From: Prevotella sp.
Lineage (GTDB): Bacteria; Bacteroidota; Bacteroidia; Bacteroidales; Bacteroidaceae
Direction of reading: 5' to 3'
Assembly (NCBI GenBank): GCA_003447235.1
Contig: DLZV01000017.1
Span: forward strand, 10,442 to 68,567
DNA: 58,126 nt
Shown: piece after piece, positions 1-7,694 of the stretch
Numbering within the stretch: the first letter of the stretch is position 1
Layout: each line of letters opens with the position of its first letter
Translations under genes and position numbers: made by a program
The notes under the pieces: model-generated
What the model saw: the letters and a program-made list of their open reading frames with translations, nothing else
Told to the model about the DNA's origin: nothing
Database searches by the model: none

Positions 1-21
1 TGAATCGGTGATTTATTTTTA

Positions 22-65
22 ACATTAATCGTCGTTAATCGAGACATTAATCATCATTAATAGGA
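22..65. repeat. Two-copy 22-bp tandem repeat
   Basis: Copies at 22-43 and 44-65 both begin ACATTAATC and contain a second TTAAT core, so the tract is a degenerate TTAAT-rich tandem repeat. It is non-coding. The gene upstream of it lies outside the window. Confidence 0.6.
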
Positions 66-244
66 TTGGCCCAAGGGCCAATTTTGAGAACAGAAAAGTA
101 AAAAAATAAAAATCTGAGTTGAGTACGAGGAGGATATTCCATGGTAAAGCGCGCAACAATCCACGTCTCTTCTCGCACAAAAATGAATCATCCGAAAAAA
201 TGGAGGGTTAGGATAATAACAAAGGACAAGAAAGGGAATGAAAA

Positions 245-413
245 GAAAACAACAAATACAACCTATACAATATTTTAAAACCAAGTTACCCTTGCAGGAA
301 AGCTGGTTGCAATATTGTCCTCGCGAAGCTGTTGTTTTGGTTGTTTACCTTGCAGCAAGATTGCTCAAGGCGAAGCGTTGTTCATCGTTGTAAAAGTTGT
401 TTTAGTTGTTTTC
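245..413. repeat. Inverted-repeat intergenic element, copy A (MITE-like)
   Basis: The ends are an imperfect 18-bp inverted repeat: GAAAACAAC at 245-253 and its complement GTTGTTTTC at 405-413, with 16 of 18 positions matching over 245-262 and 396-413. The right half (about 319-420) is clearly the same sequence as the right half of copy B near 7511-7627, sharing TTACCTTGCAGCAAGATTGC and TTGTAAAAGTTGT in the same order and orientation. There is no coding capacity. By architecture it resembles a MITE or a long REP-type element; no parent transposase is visible. Confidence 0.7.
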
Positions 414-492
414 CCTACTCAGCAGGCTGCATCGAAACAACACGATACAACGTTTGTGTCCCTCCATTTGAGGATAAAAAAACTATATAGTT

Positions 493-888
493 ATGAATAA
501 GAATAATAAGAACATCAACAGCAATCAGAACCATGGCGATCATTGCCAGCATGTACAGATCGGCGGACAGGCTTACTACGACGACCGCAAGTATTTTCTT
601 TTTTCGCCCGACGTGCCCGTGCCGCAGGCCGTGGAGAGTTTTCGGAAGACGGGCGTGGGCCAGCAGATGAGCGACGGAACTTTTGACTTCGTCGTGCGGC
701 CCAAGGTGAAGAGCCGCAGCGTGCTCATCCGCAAGCTCGCCCACGGGCGCATCAGCAGGACGCAGGACGACGCCGTGCAACTGACGTTGAAGTTTTTCCG
801 CACGGAGAACGTGGTCATCGCTCAGGCCATCATGGACGAGGCGCAGGACGCCATCGACGCCCTGCTCAATGAGCAACTGACGAAGTAA
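493..888 (+). CDS. Hypothetical protein, first gene of the VirE/DUF3987 cassette
   Basis: A 131-residue protein that I cannot assign to a family. It starts with an Asn/Lys-rich stretch (residues 1-20), has no signal peptide or membrane segment, and continues as a mixed alpha/beta domain with a charged helix at the end (around residues 98-128). The stop is 22 bp before the next gene, which has a strong AAGGAGGA site in that gap, so the two are almost certainly co-transcribed. Genes in this position in Bacteroidales VirE loci are often small DNA-binding proteins of the HU type; this one does not show the HU signature, so its role is left open. Confidence 0.75.
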   Translation: MNKNNKNINSNQNHGDHCQHVQIGGQAYYDDRKYFLFSPDVPVPQAVESFRKTGVGQQMSDGTFDFVVRPKVKSRSVLIRKLAHGRISRTQDDAVQLTLKFFRTENVVIAQAIMDEAQDAIDALLNEQLTK

Positions 889-910
889 AAGAAAGGAGGA
901 AGAAACAATC

Positions 911-3415
911 ATGAGCGTACATGTAATTTTTTATCAGCAGGGCCACAAGATGATGGAGGCCGTGGCGAACGAGGAGGCTTATCGCCGCTATCGCGACAGC
1001 CAGGCGCAGCAGCGCTGGGTGGAAACGATCCGCCATCCGAAGCCCGAGACGGACGTATCGGCAGCGAAGCGGAAGCTGGTGCAGTTCAACTACTCCTGCT
1101 TGCCCACGGAGGACGGTTGCCTCAAAGGCGCGAAGCGGCTGAGCAAGTCGGTCGGTATGGACATCGACCATCTGAGTGCAGACGAGGTGAATCTGGTCGC
1201 TGCCACGGCGATCGAGAAGAAGGACGAACTGGGCCTGCTCATGCTGGAGCGCAGCGCCCGCGGAGGCGGCCTCCACGTCGTCTTCCGCCGCCATCCCGAG
1301 ATGGACCAGGAGGCCAACCTGCGCTGGGCCTCCGACCTGCTGGGCGTGGAGTATGACGCTGGGGCAAAAGACATCACCCGCGTCTTCTTCGCCACTACGT
1401 CCGAGGACCTGCTCTACCTCCATGAGGACCTCTTTGACAACGCGGAATGCGAAGCCTCCACGGGTTCTGCTACGGCCACGAAGGCGGCCACTAAAACCGC
1501 CACGGAGGCAGCCACAACGGCGCCTGAGGCAACGCAAAAGGCCGATCGGACAAATAGATATCCAATGGCTTCCGTGGCCTCAGAGGCGGCTTCTACGGCC
1601 TCTGAGACGGTCTCTGAAACGACTGGGCAGAACGACGGGGAGGCTAAGACGAGCGATAACCAAGGCGAAAAGACGGACAAGGAAGCAAGCGAAGCAGAGG
1701 CTCCTTTGTGCTATGAGGGCATTCCCTACGACCGCATCATCAAGAAGTGGTGGGACTTCTACAACGAGGGGAAAACGCCGTCGAAGTCCAACCGCAACAC
1801 GCTCACTTTCGAGCTGGCCGTCAACCTCCGCAACATCTGCGACTCCGACCCGCAGCTGCTGAACCGCATCATCCCCTGCTACGACGAGTTTCCCGAGGCG
1901 GAGAAAATGGCTTGCATCCGGTCGGCCCTGGGCGAGAAGAATACGCAGATGCCGAAGCGAGTGAAGGACGTGCTGACGGCCGTGCGCCAGGACATGAGGG
2001 CCGAGGCCCGGGAGGAGGCCGAGGAGGAGGAAGCCCTGCTGCAGGACGACCTCTACTACTACGACGCGCTGCCAAAAATGCCGCAGGGCGTGAGGGAGAG
2101 CATCGACGCCGTGGGCCCATACCTCGCCATGCCCGCTATCTTCGCCATCACGCCAGCCATCGGGATGCTCGCCACGGGCGTGCGCGTCGATATCCACGGC
2201 ACTCCCTCGCAGCTCAACCTCATCAGCTATATCGCGGGAGACTTCGCCTCGGGCAAGGGCAGTATCGACCCGATCGTCTCCGCTTGGCTCTCGGAAATAA
2301 TAATGGCCGATAAAGGCTACTTGGAGGCAGAAGAGGAATGGCGCGCGCGGAAGCGGGCGGCCAAGAACAAGAAGGAGCAACCGGAAGAGCCGAAATACCC
2401 CGTGCGCTACCTGACCCTCAACAACACCGTGGCCAACCTCGCCGACCGACTGGCCAACACGGGTGGCAAGCACGCCTTCTCCTTCACGCCCGAGGCCGAC
2501 ACCGTGGCGCAGAAGTGGCGCACGGCGATGTGTGACTTCTCCGTCATGCTGCGCCAGGCCTACGACGGCACGCCCTACAACCGCGAGGCGAAATCGGCGG
2601 ACGCCGTCAACGTACACATCGAAAAACTGCTGTGGAACGTCGTGATGTGCGGCACGCCCGACGCGCTCTACCGCGTCATCACCAACTATACGGACGGTTT
2701 TCAGAGTCGTGTGGCCGTGGCCCGCACGCCCGACAACACCTTCTCGGCGCTCGCGGAGAGCCCCTACCGTCTGACGGAGCAACACAAGGCGAAAATTCAG
2801 CAGGTGGCCCACCTGCTGCCCTTGATGAAAGGCGACGTGGAACTGCCCAAGCTGGAGAAGCGGGGACGCGACTGGCTGGAACGAATCCGCATCGAGACGC
2901 TGGAGAACGACGACAAGACCAAGGCGCGCCAGCGCTTCCGCACCTGCCCCACGGCGATGCGCATGATGACCTGTCTGATGCTCTGTCGTGTGGCCGAGCA
3001 GCTCATCCAGCGCCACGGATTCCAAGGAGCAGAAAAGCAGTTGAAAGCCCATCCTACCTTGTGGCAGGAACTGCTCCAGCGCCAGCAGACGCCACAGATG
3101 CTCGCCACTTTCGACGTCTTGGCCGACTACATGATCGACAACGCCATCTACTTCTTCCGAGAGCGTATCGAAGAGGCGTTTCGGGCGACCACATACGCTC
3201 CGTCTGACGCTCCCCGCACCCAAAAGGGTAGCAATGACACGATCTATCGAAAGTTAGCCGGTCAGTTTACCACCGAGGAAGCCTATGGCGCCACCGTTAG
3301 TGTGAGAGGGTTCGATGTCCAGAGAGGAAGGGTGTTTACCATGCTCAGTCGATGGGAACGCCAGGGAATGGTCGAGAGAATCGAAAAAGGAGTGTATAAA
3401 AAAACGTATCGATAG
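911..3415 (+). CDS. BT4734/VirE_N and DUF3987 domain protein (primase/helicase-like)
   Basis: An 834-residue cytoplasmic protein. Residues about 40-180 match the BT4734-like N-terminal domain, which is annotated VirE_N in databases and resembles primase/polymerase-type folds. A Thr/Ala/Glu/Ser-rich linker follows (about 185-260), then a DUF3987 ATPase-like region (about 375-780) with a P-loop-like GDFASGKGS at 443-451. The last 60 residues look like a winged helix. Such proteins are common in Bacteroidetes chromosomes and mobile elements; a role in nucleic-acid processing is inferred from the folds, not proven. The start follows an excellent Shine-Dalgarno sequence (AAGGAGGA, 893-900). Downstream are a 15-bp triple repeat and the M15 peptidase gene, a gene order seen in related loci. 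Confidence 0.9.
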   Translation: MSVHVIFYQQGHKMMEAVANEEAYRRYRDSQAQQRWVETIRHPKPETDVSAAKRKLVQFNYSCLPTEDGCLKGAKRLSKSVGMDIDHLSADEVNLVAATAIEKKDELGLLMLERSARGGGLHVVFRRHPEMDQEANLRWASDLLGVEYDAGAKDITRVFFATTSEDLLYLHEDLFDNAECEASTGSATATKAATKTATEAATTAPEATQKADRTNRYPMASVASEAASTASETVSETTGQNDGEAKTSDNQGEKTDKEASEAEAPLCYEGIPYDRIIKKWWDFYNEGKTPSKSNRNTLTFELAVNLRNICDSDPQLLNRIIPCYDEFPEAEKMACIRSALGEKNTQMPKRVKDVLTAVRQDMRAEAREEAEEEEALLQDDLYYYDALPKMPQGVRESIDAVGPYLAMPAIFAITPAIGMLATGVRVDIHGTPSQLNLISYIAGDFASGKGSIDPIVSAWLSEIIMADKGYLEAEEEWRARKRAAKNKKEQPEEPKYPVRYLTLNNTVANLADRLANTGGKHAFSFTPEADTVAQKWRTAMCDFSVMLRQAYDGTPYNREAKSADAVNVHIEKLLWNVVMCGTPDALYRVITNYTDGFQSRVAVARTPDNTFSALAESPYRLTEQHKAKIQQVAHLLPLMKGDVELPKLEKRGRDWLERIRIETLENDDKTKARQRFRTCPTAMRMMTCLMLCRVAEQLIQRHGFQGAEKQLKAHPTLWQELLQRQQTPQMLATFDVLADYMIDNAIYFFRERIEEAFRATTYAPSDAPRTQKGSNDTIYRKLAGQFTTEEAYGATVSVRGFDVQRGRVFTMLSRWERQGMVERIEKGVYKKTYR

Positions 3416-3440
3416 GAAATGGTGTAAGCCTGTCCTTACA

Positions 3441-3485
3441 ACCTTACATTCTTACACCTTACATTCTTACACCTTACATTCTTAC
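3441..3485. repeat. Three perfect 15-bp tandem repeats
   Basis: The unit ACCTTACATTCTTAC occurs three times without mismatch (3441-3455, 3456-3470, 3471-3485), starting 26 bp after the stop codon of the VirE/DUF3987 gene. It is non-coding. Confidence 0.95.
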
Positions 3486-3601
3486 GTTTTCACTTTCCCA
3501 CTTCCCCCTTCGGGCTTTCGCAGTCGGAAGACAGTCGTAAACATTCGGAAAATCCAGTCGGCAAATCTGTCGGCAAAACCAAACATCAAAACAATAAAAA
3601 A

Positions 3602-4051
3602 ATGAACAAGAATATGTCAATTATCTTATCAGAACACTTCCGCCTCACGGAGTTTACCACCTCTCTCGTCGCCGCCACGCGGCGCATAGACAACACGCCG
3701 CCCCTCTCGGCGGTCGGCAACCTCCAGCAGCTCTGCCTCCACGTCCTGGAGCCGCTGCGGGCGCATCTCGGCCACGCCGTCCGCATCAACAGCGGCTACC
3801 GGTCGCCAAAGCTCAACGCTGCCGTAGGGGGCGTGAAAACCTCGGACCACACGCGGGGCTGCGCCGCCGACATTTTTATTCCTGACGCCAAGACGGGCCG
3901 CGAGTGGTTTGCCTGGATGATGGACAACCTCGAGTTTGACCAGCTCATCTGGGAGACCGCATCCGCGGGCAAAGCCTGCTGGATACACGTCGGCTACCGG
4001 GGCGCGGGACGCAACCGCCAGCAGGTGATCGGCCACCTCGTGAAGCGGTAG
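3602..4051 (+). CDS. M15-family zinc peptidase (D-Ala-D-Ala carboxypeptidase/endolysin type)
   Basis: This 149-residue protein is a single M15A-type domain. The zinc site is visible as SDHTRGCAAD (His83, Asp90) and WIHVGY (His129), with SGYRSPKLN at 64-72 as the family's substrate-side motif. M15 enzymes cut peptidoglycan peptides. There is no signal peptide, as in phage endolysins and in the amidases found next to VirE/DUF3987 genes in other Bacteroidales, so it either needs another route to the wall or acts when the cell lyses. It lies 186 bp downstream of the DUF3987 gene on the same strand and probably belongs to the same cassette. An alternative start is Met5. Confidence 0.9.
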   Translation: MNKNMSIILSEHFRLTEFTTSLVAATRRIDNTPPLSAVGNLQQLCLHVLEPLRAHLGHAVRINSGYRSPKLNAAVGGVKTSDHTRGCAADIFIPDAKTGREWFAWMMDNLEFDQLIWETASAGKACWIHVGYRGAGRNRQQVIGHLVKR

Positions 4052-4060
4052 GAAACAAAC

Positions 4061-4116
4061 AGAGACCATAGGGACCCGTGGTGGACAAGCGCCTCCGCGG
4101 GGTCTCTATGGTCTCT
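4061..4116. terminator. Long hairpin between convergent M15 and Fur-family genes
   Basis: AGAGACCATAGGGACCC (4061-4077) pairs with 4100-4116 over 17 bp with one G-T wobble and a 22-nt loop. It lies just after the M15 stop, in the gap to the convergent Fur-family gene, and can fold from either strand, so a bidirectional terminator is likely. There is no T-run. Confidence 0.6.
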
Positions 4117-4148
4117 CTATGTGTTTGGGTCCTCTTTCGGGACCGGGA

Positions 4149-4586
4149 CTACGCAAGAATGGTTTCGTGGAGCTTCTCGGCACAATGCTTGCAGAGGCCG
4201 CGATAGTAGATCTGCGCCTCGTGCACCTGGAAGCCCTCGGGCACACCCTCGTAGCGGAGGGCGGGCACCTGCTCCTCCATGAAATCATAGACCTTCTCAC
4301 ACTTCTTGCAGAAGAAATGGACATGGGGCTCCAAATTGCCGTCGTAGCAGACGCGGTGCTCGTCGATTGTGATCATCTGGGCCGCATTGTGCTCGGAGAA
4401 GAGGCGCAGCGTGTTATAGACGGTCGTTCGCGAGAGCGTCTTGATGAAGGGCACCAGCGCCTTATACACCTCCTCCACCGTCGGATGGGTGGGATGGGTC
4501 ATGAGATACTCCATGATGGCCATCCGCTGCTTGGAAGGATTGATGCCATGGGCCTTCAATCTATCATAAACTGATTCTGTTGTCAT
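4149..4586 (-). CDS. Fur-family transcriptional repressor (Fur/PerR-like)
   Basis: This 145-residue protein has the standard Fur layout: a winged-helix DNA-binding domain (residues about 5-85, with recognition-helix sequence SRTTVYNTL at 52-60), then a dimerisation domain with HVHFFCKKC and two Cys pairs, CKKC at 93-96 and CKHC at 132-135, that bind structural zinc. Fur-family proteins sense ferrous iron, peroxide (PerR) or zinc and repress uptake or stress genes. The Cys pairs suit either Fur or PerR. No iron or peroxide gene is next to it, so the ligand cannot be chosen from context. A TAnnTTTG motif lies 37 bp upstream. Confidence 0.92.
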   Translation of the reverse strand: MTTESVYDRLKAHGINPSKQRMAIMEYLMTHPTHPTVEEVYKALVPFIKTLSRTTVYNTLRLFSEHNAAQMITIDEHRVCYDGNLEPHVHFFCKKCEKVYDFMEEQVPALRYEGVPEGFQVHEAQIYYRGLCKHCAEKLHETILA

Positions 4587-4622
4587 ACCTGATCTCTATT
4601 TACTATGTTTGTAATTCTGATG

Positions 4623-4630
4623 CAAAGGTA
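4623..4630 (-). promoter_or_regulatory. Promoter -7 motif of the Fur-family gene
   Basis: On the minus strand the sequence reads TACCTTTG, a full match to the Bacteroidetes TAnnTTTG element, 37 bp before the start codon. Confidence 0.65.
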
Positions 4631-4800
4631 GAAAAAAAAGCCGAGATGAAAGAAAAATTTTGGATAATTTACAAGAAGGGGTGGAAAAATTGCGTTATTT
4701 CCTACCCCGTCTTGCAGAAAAAGGGCGTACTACGACGAAAAAGGACGTTCGCGGGGGAATAAAAAGCGCAAGCGGAACATGATCCCAGCGGGCGGGACGA

Positions 4801-5640
4801 TCAGTCGAGGGGAATCACCTCCAGGTCGTCGGGCACGAGGACCGGACCGTCATACTGCTGGGCTGCCTCCTGCGCATAGGCCACCTTGCGTGTGGCCAGC
4901 GTCTTCTCCTCGGTATGGTAGAGGATGAGGTGGCGCACGCCCAGTTGGGAGGCCAGGCGACCGGCGTCGAGGGCCGTGCTATGACTCTTCTCGTAGGGCT
5001 TGAAGGTCTCGCGGTCGGCATAGAGGCAGAAGGCCTCGGCCATCAGCCAGTCGGCCTGCTCGACGAGGGGGCGGTTGGCGGGATTGTAGGGTTCGTCGCC
5101 CAGGCAGGCCACCACCAGGGGAGACGCCGGGGCGCCGTCGGAGGCAGAGGCTGGAGACACGCTTCGGGGCAGTTCGGCTCGAAAACCGTACTGCTTCTCC
5201 TTCGTGGAGTGGATGTCGAAACACTGGATCGTCATGTCGCCCACGGGGAATCGGTCGCCGTCCTCCAACTGATGGAAGACGACACGCTGCGCGACCCGGG
5301 CGAGCTGCTTCTTGGCGAGGATCATGTCGATGATGGTGCGCAGGACCAGCAGCACCTTGTCGTGGCCATAGACGTGGAGATGACCCTCGTAGTCCTTGCA
5401 CTGGGCCACCATGCGGATCACCCAGATCACGCCCAGCACATGGTCGGTGTGGGCATGGGTGACGAAGAGGTGGTGGAGGTCGCGGATGGCCACGCCAGCG
5501 CGCTGGAGCTGCCTCAGCACGCCGTTGCCTCCGCCAGCATCGACGAGGAGGCGCGTGGTGGAGGTTTCGAGGAGGAAGCACGTGTTGTAGCATTGGGTCA
5601 CGGTGGCGTTGCCCGTGCCCAGCATGATGATCTGATTCAT
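4801..5640 (-). CDS. MBL-fold metallo-hydrolase, RNase Z/phosphodiesterase-like
   Basis: A 279-residue metallo-beta-lactamase-fold enzyme. The two-metal motif is present as THAHTDH (residues 61-67), the N-terminal strand gives MLGTGNA, and a late HLILYH carries a further probable metal ligand. The layout resembles RNase Z and related phosphodiesterases or arylsulfatase-like MBL proteins. It lacks the long exosite arm that would make RNase Z certain. There is no signal peptide, so it is cytoplasmic. It lies downstream of the secreted-protein gene and upstream of the Fur-family gene on the same strand, with gaps of 145 and 214 bp. The substrate is unknown. Confidence 0.88.
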   Translation of the reverse strand: MNQIIMLGTGNATVTQCYNTCFLLETSTTRLLVDAGGGNGVLRQLQRAGVAIRDLHHLFVTHAHTDHVLGVIWVIRMVAQCKDYEGHLHVYGHDKVLLVLRTIIDMILAKKQLARVAQRVVFHQLEDGDRFPVGDMTIQCFDIHSTKEKQYGFRAELPRSVSPASASDGAPASPLVVACLGDEPYNPANRPLVEQADWLMAEAFCLYADRETFKPYEKSHSTALDAGRLASQLGVRHLILYHTEEKTLATRKVAYAQEAAQQYDGPVLVPDDLEVIPLD

Positions 5641-5719
5641 AGCTGATGGTGTTGTCTGGTGCGTTATACTTCGTGGGGCGCGTCTCGCCAGGGGCGAGCG
5701 CGAGGAAGGGGACTGAGCA

Positions 5720-5752
5720 AACGCCGTGTCACACAGCGGGTGGCACGGCGTT
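5720..5752. terminator. Hairpin after the secreted-protein gene
   Basis: AACGCCGTG (5720-5728) pairs perfectly with CACGGCGTT (5744-5752) around a 15-nt loop, 34 bp past the stop of the minus-strand gene. The T-rich side lies on the plus strand, so termination of the minus-strand transcript is likely but weakly supported. Confidence 0.5.
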
Positions 5753-5785
5753 GTCAGTTTTATAAATGATCAGCAGGGGGGATGA

Positions 5786-7075
5786 TTACTTCACCACCAC
5801 CTTCTTGACCTTGCCATTGGCGAGCTTGTCGAGGCGCAGGCCCTTGGGGGCGGCAATGCGCTTGGCCTTGCCATCGACGCCATAGGAGCCGACCACCTTC
5901 GTGGCGGGAGCAGCCTCAGAGACCTTGTCGACGGCATCGGTCGTCTTGGTGTCGATCCAATAGGTACCGAAGCAGAGGTTCTCATCGTCGAGATCGACAT
6001 AGCCGAAACCGGTGATGTAGCGGCCGTCGGGCGTGATGCAGCACGGCGTGTTGAGCTCATTGACATCGAGCTGGGCCAGTTCGGGAACCTGGGGGAAGGC
6101 CTCGGAGAGACGATGGGCCACGGTGTCGCCAGCGAGGCAGATCACACCCGTGCGGGCGTTGCTCGTTTCGTCGTTGATGTAGCCGATCATCGTACCGTCG
6201 TCGGAGATGGCGGTGGCGTAGTAGGCCAGCGTCTGCGTAGCCTCGGGGCAGGAGATGTACTCCAGGGCGTCGTTGAGAACGTCGTAGCGGGCGAGCGTGT
6301 AAGACTGCTCGGTGTTGTCCTTGTTGTGGACGCTGAGGGCCACCCAGCGACCGTTGGCGCTCATGAAGGCACCGTTGAAGTAGTCCATCGGCTGCGGGCC
6401 GCTGAGCTCGATGCTGGAGTCGTAGAAGCGCTTGCTGACGGGGATGACGGAGTAGGTCTTGCCGTCCTGGTTGAGCACCCAGACGCAGATGGGATAGGCA
6501 GCGAAGTCGTCCTGGACATAACCAAGGAACATGGAGCCGTCGGCATTGGCACCCGTGAGACCGAAGCCGTTGGCCTCGTAGCCGAGCCACGTGCTGGTGG
6601 GCATCGGGAGGTCATACTTCACGCCGTCCTTCAGGTAGATCGGGTGCTGCATGTAGGTGCTCTCGTCCCAGGCGTAACCGCCGATGACGGAACCGTCGGT
6701 GCTCATGGTGTTGGCCAGGGCGGGCTCGTTGACGCCGAGGTCGGTGTATTCGCCCGTGTTGAAGTCGAATTTGCAGAGTTTGTCGCCGACATAGCCCACG
6801 CCCGTACCATCAGGGTTGACGGCGCGCACCTCTGTGCTCGCGTCCTTCGTCTCGTCGCCGTTCTCGGGAGAAACGAAGTACTTGATCTGGCCGTTCTGGG
6901 TGTCGTAGATGAAGCCCTGGCCGCCGGCGTCGCCACCAGCGATGTAGCGACCGTCGCTGGAGATGTAGGTGCCCATCAGGTAGCCGTTGTCGGCATAAGG
7001 CACATACGTCAACTTCTGTGCGGACACGGAAGTCATGGCAGCCAGGAAGGCCGCAGACAATAACATTTTCTTCAT
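5786..7075 (-). CDS. Secreted protein of unknown function with propeller-like repeats
   Basis: This 429-residue protein has a clear signal peptide (residues 1-19, ending VSA-Q). The mature part repeats short blocks of the type SDGRYIAGG, ADGSMFLGY, SANGRWVAL, SDDGTMIGY and PDGRYITGF, about 60-70 residues apart, which is the pattern of a beta-propeller. The C-terminal 60 residues resemble a short sorting or adhesion tail rich in Lys and Val. I do not recognise a named family. It is probably exported to the periplasm or cell surface. It is transcribed on its own, from a promoter with an unusually long 5' leader of about 160 nt. Confidence 0.85.
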   Translation of the reverse strand: MKKMLLSAAFLAAMTSVSAQKLTYVPYADNGYLMGTYISSDGRYIAGGDAGGQGFIYDTQNGQIKYFVSPENGDETKDASTEVRAVNPDGTGVGYVGDKLCKFDFNTGEYTDLGVNEPALANTMSTDGSVIGGYAWDESTYMQHPIYLKDGVKYDLPMPTSTWLGYEANGFGLTGANADGSMFLGYVQDDFAAYPICVWVLNQDGKTYSVIPVSKRFYDSSIELSGPQPMDYFNGAFMSANGRWVALSVHNKDNTEQSYTLARYDVLNDALEYISCPEATQTLAYYATAISDDGTMIGYINDETSNARTGVICLAGDTVAHRLSEAFPQVPELAQLDVNELNTPCCITPDGRYITGFGYVDLDDENLCFGTYWIDTKTTDAVDKVSEAAPATKVVGSYGVDGKAKRIAAPKGLRLDKLANGKVKKVVVK

Positions 7076-7237
7076 AAGTTTTTAATTTTAAAAATATAGA
7101 TACAACTTGAATTGATATCCTGATCCACAGAACACAGGATTTGCTCTCAATGTACTTTCCTAAAGTCTCGCCCTTCTTACCAACATGGAATATCGCTCTA
7201 TCTCCTTTGAAAGCGAGACGTTTCGTTTGTACGGGTG

Positions 7238-7245
7238 CAAAGTTA
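7238..7245 (-). promoter_or_regulatory. Promoter -7 motif of the secreted-protein gene
   Basis: Reads TAACTTTG on the minus strand, a full TAnnTTTG match. It lies 162 bp upstream of the start codon, giving a long 5' leader with two possible hairpins. Confidence 0.65.
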
Positions 7246-7437
7246 CATAATAAAAAAGAAACGCAAGCGGTTTTAATCTTTTTTATTCCAAAGTGTTAAC
7301 GGACGTATAAAAACAAGCTACTCTACGATATAGGTAGGCCTCAACGAGAGAATTAACGAAAATATAGCGGGTAATTATGCAATTATCAATTTCAAAGTGG
7401 TTCTTCTCGAAAATGGAGTGATTCGACGTGGACACAT

Positions 7438-7619
7438 GGAAAACAACTTGAACAACTTTTACAACAAGTAACAACTCTCGGACACATTTCCTGCTGATTT
7501 CTCCTGGCGTAATGTCCTGGCGAAGCCTTGTATTTTTTTGTTTACCTTGCAGCAAGATTGCAATACGCGCGAAGCGTGTAGGTTGTTACTTGTTGTAAAA
7601 GTTGTATTTGTTGTTTTCC
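7438..7619. repeat. Inverted-repeat intergenic element, copy B (MITE-like)
   Basis: The ends form a 38-bp inverted repeat (7438-7475 and 7582-7619) with 34 matches, including 24 consecutive. The outermost bases are GGAAAACAAC and GTTGTTTTCC. The right half is the same sequence as the right half of copy A near position 319-425, in direct orientation, and both continue into CCCTA(A)CTCAG. The interior has further small palindromes such as ACGCGCGAAGCGTG. There is no coding capacity and no transposase. Confidence 0.8.
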
Positions 7620-7694
7620 CTAACTCAGAAGGGCTTATTGGCAACAGCACAAACCCTATCACTCGATTTTCCGGAAGCACCTTTTAAGTTTCAA

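Larger units (their letters stand above)
1..492. other. Leading non-coding stretch with repeats
   Basis: No convincing gene is seen here; short open frames exist on both strands but lack family resemblance. The stretch holds a 22-bp direct repeat at 22-65 and the inverted-repeat element at 245-413. A run of A and T precedes the first gene at 493, but no clear TAnnTTTG promoter was found close to it, so the promoter of the cassette may be non-canonical or lie inside the repeat element. Confidence 0.6.
7076..7694. other. Gene-free stretch: long leader, promoter and repeat element B
   Basis: From right to left this gap holds the inverted-repeat element B (7438-7619), an AT-rich region, the minus-strand promoter at 7238-7245 and a leader of about 160 nt for the secreted-protein gene. 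The leader can fold: GTCTCGC (7165-7171) pairs with GCGAGAC (7213-7219), and ATCCTG with CAGGAT near 7119-7142. Short frames here overlap the repeat element and are not regarded as genes. Confidence 0.65.

Noticed and set aside
57..284. Small minus-strand frame near the left end
   Set aside because: Its translation is Cys/Phe/Leu-rich with no domain, and it runs into the inverted-repeat element, so it is chance openness of AT-rich DNA.
245..413. Reading the inverted-repeat element as an integron attC site or phage attachment site
   Set aside because: No integrase gene is in view and the arms lack the R and L box layout of attC. A MITE- or REP-like element fits better.
7283..7680. Two overlapping small minus-strand frames
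   Set aside because: They are composed largely of inverted-repeat element B, and the same sequence is not open in copy A, so they are not genes.
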